DNA from: Frankiaceae bacterium
GTDB taxonomy: Bacteria; Actinomycetota; Actinomycetes; Mycobacteriales; SCTD01
NCBI GenBank assembly: GCA_947479995.1
Contig: CANKBT010000071.1
Span: 1 to 11,686 of the forward strand
DNA: 11,686 nt
Reading direction: 5' to 3'
The notes beneath the pieces were generated by a model. It worked only from the letters and a program-made list of their open reading frames with translations, ran no database searches and was not told the DNA's origin. Position numbers and translations under genes: made by a program. Each line of letters begins with the position of its first letter. Within the stretch, counting starts at the first letter, position 1. Positions 1 through 4,887 of the stretch are shown in pieces.

Positions 1-139
1 CCTCCTCGCTGGAGATCTCGCTCGCCTGGTCCTCGGTGATCCGGTACCAGGGCAGGAACAGGTCGACGAGCGCGAGGACGCCCGTGCCCAGCAGCACCAG
101 GTCCGGCGTCCTCACCTCGCGTCCGGCGATGGTGGCCAT
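1..139 (-). CDS. N-terminus of a hypothetical small membrane protein (partial, cut by left edge)
   Basis: Only the first 46 codons lie in the window; the gene continues beyond base 1. The protein starts MATIAGREVRTPDLVLL and is followed by a hydrophobic stretch (about residues 13-31, LVLLGTGVLALVDLFLPWY), then an acidic segment with several Glu and Ser. A first membrane helix ending in a FLPWY-type motif is common in small uncharacterised actinobacterial membrane proteins (recalled, not searched). The start is well supported: an AGGAGG Shine-Dalgarno lies 5 nt upstream of the ATG, the best ribosome site in the window. It is transcribed divergently from the IclR-type regulator, with about 125 bp between the starts, so the regulator could act on it, but no operator stands out. 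Function unknown. Sure of the reading frame and start, unsure of everything else. Confidence 0.7.
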   Translation of the reverse strand, partial: MATIAGREVRTPDLVLLGTGVLALVDLFLPWYRITEDQASEISSEE

Positions 140-144
140 GTCGT

Positions 145-150
145 CCTCCT
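145..150 (-). promoter_or_regulatory. Strong Shine-Dalgarno of the left-edge membrane protein
   Basis: The minus strand reads AGGAGG here, 5 nt before the ATG at 139-137. It is a full match to the anti-Shine-Dalgarno core and decides the start of the partial gene. Most other genes in the window lack such a site. Confidence 0.75.
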
Positions 151-264
151 CAGCGGACGGCGCGGCTCTCGCGCGTCCGGCGGCAGTGTCCCGAGGCCGA
201 CGTGCGCGCCGCGGCAGGCGCGCCGACCGCGGCGGGCGCCGTCCCGCGCCCCCGGTCTGACAGC

Positions 265-1044
265 ATGGCGGCGATGACAGGGGCGACGGACTCGACCGAG
301 GCGAGCGCGGGCGGCTCCCGCAGCGGGGCGCAGGCCGTCGAGCGCGCGCTGCTGCTGCTGCGCCTGTTCGACGCCGACCGCCTCGACTGGAGCATCAGCG
401 AGCTGGCCGCCGCGAGCGGCCTCAGCGTCTCGACGACGCACCGCCTGGCCGCCGCCCTGCGCGCCGGCGGCATGCTCGACCAGGACCCGCGCACCGAGCG
501 CTACCGCCTCGGCGGCCTCGCCGTGGCGCTCGGCCGGCGCGCCGACACGGCGCTGGGGCTGCCGCGGCTCGTGCCGCAGCTCGAGCGGCTGGCCGCGCTG
601 ACCGGCGAGTCGGTCAACCTCGGCATGCGGTCGGGTCACCACATGGTCGTGCTGCACCACGTGCCCAGCTCGCACCCGCTGCGCTTCGACCAGCAGACCG
701 GCATGCGGGTGCCGGTGCACGTGTCGGCCATGGGCCGCGCCGTGCTGTCGCGCGCGGCCGACCTCGTGCAGGAGGTGGCCGACCTCGGCGAGCTCGAGGT
801 GCTCAACGACCGCACCCGCACCGGCGAGGCCCTGGTCGCCGACCTGCGCGAGGTGCGCGCCCGCGGCTGGGCCTTCAACGACGAGGAGCGCGAGCCGGGC
901 GTGCGCGCGATCGGCGTCGCGCTGCCGCCCGGCGCCGGCGTGCCGGACGGCGGCGTCGCCGTGCAGGGCCCGACCGTGCGCCTCACCGACCAGCGCGTCG
1001 CCGAGCTCGGCCCGGAGGTCGCCGCCTTCGTCGCCCGGCTCTGA
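265..1044 (+). CDS. IclR-family transcriptional regulator
   Basis: A 259-residue protein, normal length for IclR regulators. Residues about 22-83 form the N-terminal winged helix-turn-helix (AVERALLLLRLF, then SISELAAASGLSVSTTHRLA with the recognition helix around 53-66, then the wing ERYRLGGLA). Residues about 98-257 are the effector-binding domain, with the typical HVSAMGRAVL segment (152-161), GWAFNDEEREPGVRAIGVAL (201-220) and the VAVQGPTVRL strand. Such proteins are cytoplasmic dimers or tetramers that respond to small aromatic or organic acids; the ligand here cannot be told. The frame is open further upstream to a GTG at 202, but that adds only Ala/Pro-rich residues, so I prefer ATG 265; ATG 274 is also possible, and none has a good Shine-Dalgarno. 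It stands alone, divergent from the membrane protein on its left, the only gene that could share its control region. Confidence 0.9.
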   Translation: MAAMTGATDSTEASAGGSRSGAQAVERALLLLRLFDADRLDWSISELAAASGLSVSTTHRLAAALRAGGMLDQDPRTERYRLGGLAVALGRRADTALGLPRLVPQLERLAALTGESVNLGMRSGHHMVVLHHVPSSHPLRFDQQTGMRVPVHVSAMGRAVLSRAADLVQEVADLGELEVLNDRTRTGEALVADLREVRARGWAFNDEEREPGVRAIGVALPPGAGVPDGGVAVQGPTVRLTDQRVAELGPEVAAFVARL

Positions 1045-1057
1045 CCCCGGGAGCGGA

Positions 1058-1078
1058 CGCCCCGGCGTGCGCGGGGCG
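1058..1078. terminator. GC hairpin between convergent genes (candidate bidirectional terminator)
   Basis: CGCCCCG at 1058-1064 and CGGGGCG at 1072-1078 form a perfect 7-bp stem with a 7-nt loop. It sits in the 40-bp gap between the IclR gene stop (1044) and the stop of the HhH protein gene coming from the other strand (1085). There is no T-run on either side, so it is not a classical intrinsic terminator, but U-less hairpins at convergent gene ends are common in high-GC actinobacteria. Position supports the role; the stem alone could arise by chance in this base composition. Confidence 0.45.
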
Positions 1079-1084
1079 CCGCGC

Positions 1085-1702
1085 TCAGCGCGACAGGCCG
1101 CGCCGCACCAGGGCCGCCATGAGCCGCGCCACGTCGTCCTCGTCGACCAGGGCCGCGAGGCGCGCGGGGTCGGTGGGCAGGCGCGCGGCCCGCGCCTGGG
1201 CGAGGGCCCGGCTCCCGGCGTACGGCCGCAGCTCCGGCCAGGCGACCTGCACCTCGCGCAGGAAGACCTCCGCCCCGACCGGCCCGATGCCCGAGAACTC
1301 CTGGAGCAGCGCGTCGGCCTCGGCCGCCGGGTCGTCGGCCTCGCCCGCCTCGGCGCGGAGCCGGCGCAGGTCGCCCTCCCAGCGCTCGAGGCAGTGCGCG
1401 GCGGTGTCCCGCAGCATCGTCGCGGTGCGGTGCTTGCGCAGGTAGTCGCCGCGGTCGAGCGCGGCGTGCACGTCGTCGTGCGACGCGCCGGCCAGCCGCT
1501 CGGCCGTCGGGAAGGCCCGGCGCAGCTCGCGCGCCGCGCGCACCCCCAGCTCGGCGCTGATCCGCGACGACAGCAGGTGCGACAGCAGCAGCAGCTGCCA
1601 CAGCGCCGAGGGCGTGCCCTTGGCGACGGGGACGCCGGCCTCCTCGGCGAAGGTGCGGCCGTCCTGCGCGAGCAGCCGGGCCGCCCGGTCGGCCTGGCTC
1701 AC
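1085..1702 (-). CDS. HhH-motif endonuclease-like protein lacking canonical EndoIII catalytic residues
   Basis: A 205-residue helical protein. The recognisable part is a helix-hairpin-helix at residues 132-152 (LLQEFSGIGPVGAEVFLREVQ), the DNA-backbone-binding hairpin of the HhH-GPD glycosylase superfamily, followed by WPELRPYAGSRA. Actinobacterial proteins of this kind are usually labelled 'endonuclease' (from memory). Aligned by hand on the hairpin of E. coli Nth, the Lys120 position is Val142, and no Asp lies near the Asp138 position (around residue 160). There are also no four Fe-S cysteines, so a classical base-excision activity is not supported. I start at GTG 1702, which gives VSQADRAARLL as the N-terminus; ATG codons at 1777 and 1774 are in frame but add an Arg-rich tail and have no Shine-Dalgarno. 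The gene is divergent from the MFS exporter across about 91 bp. Family assignment is fairly sure; activity is open. Confidence 0.75.
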   Translation of the reverse strand: MSQADRAARLLAQDGRTFAEEAGVPVAKGTPSALWQLLLLSHLLSSRISAELGVRAARELRRAFPTAERLAGASHDDVHAALDRGDYLRKHRTATMLRDTAAHCLERWEGDLRRLRAEAGEADDPAAEADALLQEFSGIGPVGAEVFLREVQVAWPELRPYAGSRALAQARAARLPTDPARLAALVDEDDVARLMAALVRRGLSR

Positions 1703-1746
1703 GGCCCGCTCACGGCGCGCACGCCCGCTCGTGTCTCCGACGTCAC
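1699..1746 (-). CDS. Possible 15-residue leader ORF overlapping the HhH gene start
   Basis: On the minus strand an AGGAGG (1762-1757) precedes a GTG at 1746 by 10 nt. This opens a 15-codon frame (VTSETRAGVRAVSGP) whose TGA (1701-1699) overlaps the proposed GTG start of the HhH protein as GTGA. The HhH start has only a weak Shine-Dalgarno of its own, so coupling through this short frame would explain where the strong site belongs. Alternatively the AGGAGG is a chance match. Low confidence. Confidence 0.2.
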   Translation of the reverse strand: MTSETRAGVRAVSGP

Positions 1747-1769
1747 AGCCGGTCCACCTCCTCGGTCTG

Positions 1770-1789
1770 GTCATCATGTGATGACATCA
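1770..1789. promoter_or_regulatory. Palindromic operator candidate upstream of the MFS-tetR operon
   Basis: GTCATCA (1770-1776), TG, TGATGAC (1779-1785) is a perfect 7-bp inverted repeat with a 2-bp centre. A second, overlapping palindrome TGATGACATCA follows at 1779-1789. The site ends 4-8 bp before the GTG of the exporter (1794) and lies in the divergent region shared with the HhH gene. It is AT-rich for this window. TetR-family repressors typically bind 15-20-bp palindromes overlapping the promoter of the operon that contains them, and a tetR gene is the second gene here. If the exporter is leaderless, TGACAT (1782-1787) is a poor -10 match inside the palindrome. The inverted repeat is seen; binding by this TetR protein is inference. 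Confidence 0.6.
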
Positions 1790-1793
1790 AACG

Positions 1794-3245
1794 GTGACGA
1801 CCTTCCGGCAGCGGGCGCTGGTGCCCGTGCTCGTGCTGGTCGCCCTCATGGTCTCGCTGGTCAGCAGCCTGGGTGCGCCGCTGGTGCCCACCCTCGCGCG
1901 CGAGCACGGTGTCGCGCTGCACGACGCGCAGTGGTCCCTCACGCTGGCCCTCCTGGTGGGCGCGGTCGCCACCCCCCTGCTCGGCCGGCTGGGCGACGGG
2001 CCGCGCCGGCGGGCCGTCGTGCTGGCCACGCTCACCGCCGTGCTCGTCGGCAGCCTGCTGGCCGCCCTGCCGCTCGGCTTCGCGGCCCTGCTCGTCGGGC
2101 GGGGCCTGCAGGGCCTGGGCCTCGGGCTGGTGCCGCTGACCCTCGCCGTGGCGCGGGAGGCGGTGCCCGGCGAGGCCGGCCGGCGCGCCGTCGCCCTGCT
2201 GTCGGTCACCTCGGTCGCCGGCATCGGCCTGGGCTACCTCGTCACGGGGCTGCTCGCGCAGGTCGCGGGCACGCCCGGCGCGTTCTGGTTCGGCGCCGGC
2301 CTGTCGGGGCTCGCCCTGGCGCTGGCCGCCCTGGTGCTGCCGCCCAGCCGCCAGCCCGCGCGGCCCGTCGACCTGCTCGGCGCGGTGCTGCTCGGCGCCG
2401 GCGTCGGCGGCCTGCTCGTGGCCCTCGCCGACGCCGAGACCTGGGGCTGGGCCTCGGCGCGGCTGCTCGGGCTCAGCGCCGCCTCGGTGGTGCTGCTCGC
2501 CGCGTGGGTGCGCCACCAGCTGCGCACGGCCTCGCCGCTGGTCGACCTGCGCCAGCTGCGCGCGCGGGCGGTGCTGGCGGCCGACGCGACCGCCCTGCTC
2601 GCGGGCGTCGGGACGTACCTGCTCATGTCGCTCGTCATCCGGCTCGTGCAGACGCCGGTGAGCACCGGCTACGGCCTGGGCGCGTCCGTCGCCCTCGCCG
2701 GCGTCGTGCTGCTGCCGATGTCGCTGGGCAGCGTCGCCGTCTCCCGCGTCGTGCCCGTGCTCGCGCGGCGGGTGCCGCTGACGGCCCTGCTCCCCGTCGG
2801 CTGCGCCGTCATGGCGGCGGCGCTCGCGCTGCTCCTGGTGGCCCGCAGCGAGCTGTGGCAGCTGCTCGTCGTCATGGGCCTGACGGGCGTCGGGCTGGGC
2901 GTCGCCGTGTCGGTCATGCCGGTCGTCGTCCTGCGTGCCGTCCCGCCGTCGGAGACCGGCAGCGCGACCGCCTTCAACCAGGTGCTGCGCACGGTCGGCT
3001 ACGCCACCGGCAGCGCGCTGTCGGGCACCGTGCTGCAGGCGCACACGCCGACCGGCGCCGCCGCGACCGGCTTCCCGACCGCCGCCGGCTACGACGCCGC
3101 GGTGCTCGTCGGCCTCGTCGTCTGCGCCGCCGCCGTCGTCGTGTCGGCGGTGCTGCCCGGCCGCGTGCGCGAGGATGCCGGCGTGCCCGAGCCCCGCGAC
3201 GCCGACACCGACGCGCCGGGGGCGCGCGTGCTCGTCGGCCGGTGA
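1794..3245 (+). CDS. MFS exporter, DHA2-type (about 14 membrane helices)
   Basis: A 483-residue, strongly hydrophobic inner-membrane protein of the major facilitator superfamily, probably a proton-coupled drug or metabolite exporter. Visible motifs: motif A-like LLGRLGDGPRRR (62-73) in the loop after helix 2, motif B region LLVGRGLQGLGLGL (99-112), antiporter motif C-like GIGLGYLVTGLLA (143-155), the AETWGW segment (214-219) usual in 14-helix DHA2 members, and ETGSATAFNQVLRTVGYATG (387-406) before the last helices. Length fits DHA2. The GTG at 1794 is the first start after an in-frame TGA at 1779 and gives a sensible cytoplasmic N-terminus (MTTFRQRA) before helix 1. There is no Shine-Dalgarno, so the mRNA may be leaderless. 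Its TGA overlaps the GTG of the following tetR gene by 4 bp, so both are one operon. Substrate unknown. Confidence 0.92.
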   Translation: MTTFRQRALVPVLVLVALMVSLVSSLGAPLVPTLAREHGVALHDAQWSLTLALLVGAVATPLLGRLGDGPRRRAVVLATLTAVLVGSLLAALPLGFAALLVGRGLQGLGLGLVPLTLAVAREAVPGEAGRRAVALLSVTSVAGIGLGYLVTGLLAQVAGTPGAFWFGAGLSGLALALAALVLPPSRQPARPVDLLGAVLLGAGVGGLLVALADAETWGWASARLLGLSAASVVLLAAWVRHQLRTASPLVDLRQLRARAVLAADATALLAGVGTYLLMSLVIRLVQTPVSTGYGLGASVALAGVVLLPMSLGSVAVSRVVPVLARRVPLTALLPVGCAVMAAALALLLVARSELWQLLVVMGLTGVGLGVAVSVMPVVVLRAVPPSETGSATAFNQVLRTVGYATGSALSGTVLQAHTPTGAAATGFPTAAGYDAAVLVGLVVCAAAVVVSAVLPGRVREDAGVPEPRDADTDAPGARVLVGR

Positions 3246-3787
3246 CCGAGGCCCCGCGGCGGCGCGACGCGGCGGCGAGCCGGGCCGCGCTGCTGCAGGC
3301 CGGGCAGGACCTGTTCGCCGACCGCGGCTTCGACGCGACGACCGTGCGCGACGTCGGCGAGCGCGCCGGCGTCGACCCCGCGCTCATCGCCCGCTACTTC
3401 GGCAGCAAGACCGGGCTCTACCTCGCCTGCCTGCACGCCGAGAAGGGCGACGCGGTGCCGGACGACCTGCTCACGCCCGGCCGCGTCGCCGAGCTGCTGG
3501 AGCGCGTCGACGCGCGCGGCGCCGGCCCGGTGCTGCGCACGGCGCTGCAGGCGCACGACGACCCGGACGTGCAGGCCGCCGTCGTGGCCGAGCTGCGCGC
3601 CCGCCTCGTGGCGCCGCTCGCGGCCCGCCTCGGCGACGACCTGCGCGCCGAGGTGCTGGTCGCGGCGTTCTCCGGCGTCGCGCTCGCGCGCGGGGCCGGC
3701 ACGCTGCCCGCGCTCGCCGGCGCCGACCGGGACGCGCTCGTCGACGCGGTGGTCGGCCTGCTCGGCGGGCCGGGCCCTCAGGAGTAG
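3242..3787 (+). CDS. TetR-family repressor, probable regulator of the MFS exporter
   Basis: A 181-residue protein. Residues about 10-57 are the TetR DNA-binding domain: AALLQAGQDLFADRGFDATT, then VRDVGERAGVDPALIARYFG with the recognition helix near 45-53 and the closing SKTGLYLAC. The C-terminal part (about 75-175) is helical and looks like the short ligand-binding/dimer domain found in many actinobacterial TetR proteins (VAELRARLVAPLAARLG, then VLVAAFSGVALARGAGTLPALAG). The start is a GTG overlapping the exporter's stop (GTGA, 3242-3245), showing translational coupling. The next gene, on the other strand, overlaps its 3' end by 10 bp. The usual role of such a downstream TetR is to repress its own operon until the exporter's substrate or an analogue binds; the palindrome at 1770-1785 is the likely target. 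Family certain, target inferred. Confidence 0.9.
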   Translation: MTEAPRRRDAAASRAALLQAGQDLFADRGFDATTVRDVGERAGVDPALIARYFGSKTGLYLACLHAEKGDAVPDDLLTPGRVAELLERVDARGAGPVLRTALQAHDDPDVQAAVVAELRARLVAPLAARLGDDLRAEVLVAAFSGVALARGAGTLPALAGADRDALVDAVVGLLGGPGPQE

Positions 3788-4794
3788 CGCTCGACGCCGT
3801 CGACGAGCTCGGCGCGCAGGCGCCCCTGCGCGACCAGCAGGCGCAGGTGCGCGCCCGTCTCGAAGACGGCGAGCATGGCGTTGAAGGGGTCGAGGTCGGC
3901 GAGGCGGTGCTCGCGCCGCGTCCAGCGCAGGCGCCCCGCCGCGTCGTGCGCCGTCGCGCCCCGGCCCTGCGCCGCGGCCTCCGTGTCGGCCAGGCGGCGG
4001 TCGTGGTGCGCCACCAGCTCGTCGACGCGCGCGTGCACGCTGTCGGCGACCGGCCCGTGCGCGGGCAGCAGGCGCGCGTCCGGCCGCGCCCGCACGACCG
4101 CGAGCGACGACAGGAAGTCGGCCAGGGGCGACGCGGCGAGCACCGGCTCGAAGCCGATGGACGGCGTGATGGTCGGCAGCACGTGGTCGCCGGCGAACAG
4201 CAGCCCGGCGTCGAGGTCGTGGAACACCAGGTGGCCGGCGGTGTGGCCGGGCGTCTCGACGGCCTCGAGCGCGCGGCCGCCCGGCAGGTCGACCGTCCCG
4301 GCGGTGAGCCACTCGTCGGGTGAGCGCCACAGCGCCAGGTCCGGCGTCGTGCCGGCGGACCACTCCTCGACGACGCGGGCGAGCCCGTCGGCCCCGCTGC
4401 GCCGCAGCGCCGCCACCTGCGCCTCGAGCGTGCGGCGCTCGGGGTCCTGCAGGAGCTCCAGGGTCGGGCGCTCGCCGGCGCCGAGGCCGATGCGGGCGCC
4501 GGTCTCGTCGCGCAGGGCGACGGCGAGCGTGTAGTGGTCGCGGTGCACGTGCGTGACGAGGAAGCGCCGCACGTCGCCGAGGCCCGCGCCGAGCCCCGCC
4601 AGGCCCTGCTCGAGCAGCGCCCGCGCCTCGGGGATCGCCCACCCCCCGTCGACCAGGGCCAGCCCGTCGGCCGTCTCCAGCACGTAGACGTTGACCGCGC
4701 GCAGGCCGTCGCCCGGCAGCGGCAGGGGCACCCGGTGCACGCCCGCCGCGACCTGCTCGACCCCGGGGTCCGCCCACGCGGTGCGACTGCTCAC
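3778..4794 (-). CDS. MBL-fold metallo-hydrolase (LACTB2/glyoxalase II-like)
   Basis: A 338-residue metallo-beta-lactamase-fold hydrolase with a complete set of metal ligands: THVHRDH (81-87, ligands His82, His84, Asp86, His87), His184 in TPGHTAGH (181-188), Asp203 in LFAGDHVLP (199-207) and His246 in LLPAHGPV (242-249). This is the dinuclear, mostly zinc, centre of the family. After the MBL domain, residues about 265-338 (including RLRWTRREH and FNAMLAVFETGAHLRLLV) resemble the C-terminal winged-helix-like domain of LACTB2-type proteins. Cytoplasmic; no signal peptide. The substrate cannot be told: thioesters, lactones and nucleic acids are all used in this superfamily. It starts with GTG and has no Shine-Dalgarno. 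Its 3' end overlaps tetR by 10 bp and its start faces the 593-residue gene 86 bp away. Confidence 0.9.
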   Translation of the reverse strand: MSSRTAWADPGVEQVAAGVHRVPLPLPGDGLRAVNVYVLETADGLALVDGGWAIPEARALLEQGLAGLGAGLGDVRRFLVTHVHRDHYTLAVALRDETGARIGLGAGERPTLELLQDPERRTLEAQVAALRRSGADGLARVVEEWSAGTTPDLALWRSPDEWLTAGTVDLPGGRALEAVETPGHTAGHLVFHDLDAGLLFAGDHVLPTITPSIGFEPVLAASPLADFLSSLAVVRARPDARLLPAHGPVADSVHARVDELVAHHDRRLADTEAAAQGRGATAHDAAGRLRWTRREHRLADLDPFNAMLAVFETGAHLRLLVAQGRLRAELVDGVERYS

Positions 4795-4887
4795 CGCACC
4801 GGTCTACCGGACGGCGGGCCGCCGTCCACCGGCCGGGGGCGCGCCGCCCGGCCGGCGCCGGCACCCGCGACACTGGTGCGGTGAGCA
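4788..4887. repeat. Mirror-image start regions: 13-bp inverted repeat spanning two divergent GTG starts
   Basis: GGTGCGGTGAGCA occurs on the plus strand at 4875-4887 and, as its reverse complement, at 4788-4800. Each copy contains the GTG start of one divergent gene (4881 plus, 4794 minus). Upstream of each, the match continues as AC then one mismatch. Six nt before each GTG sits a hexamer, TAGACC (minus, 4806-4801) or GACACT (plus, 4869-4874), at the distance expected for the -10 box of a leaderless transcript; both are imperfect TANNNT matches. No Shine-Dalgarno is present on either side. Confidence 0.5.
4809..4827. promoter_or_regulatory. 19-bp GC palindrome in the divergent promoter region
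   Basis: GGACGGCGG (4809-4817), one G, then CCGCCGTCC (4819-4827) is a perfect 9-bp inverted repeat. It lies between the starts of the MBL hydrolase and the 593-residue protein. On the hydrolase side it falls where the spacer between -35 and the candidate -10 (TAGACC) would be. It could be an operator for an unidentified regulator, or chance in a region of nearly pure G and C. Confidence 0.35.

Noticed and set aside
202..264. Earlier GTG start for the IclR regulator.
   Set aside because: The added 21 residues are Ala/Pro/Arg-rich, without Shine-Dalgarno, and lengthen the protein beyond the usual family N-terminus.
1703..1777. Earlier ATG starts (1777 or 1774) for the HhH protein.
   Set aside because: They add an Arg-rich tail, have no Shine-Dalgarno, and would place the start inside the palindromic operator candidate; GTG 1702 gives the better N-terminus. 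Not fully excluded.
1743..3044. Minus-strand open frame of 433 codons antisense to the MFS exporter.
   Set aside because: The exporter has clear family motifs; the antisense product is a Gln/His/Arg-rich low-complexity string without any domain.
1067..3241. Long plus-strand frame extending upstream of tetR that would make a 906-residue fusion protein.
   Set aside because: Only the part from GTG 3242 has TetR domain character; the upstream part is a shadow of the HhH and exporter genes.
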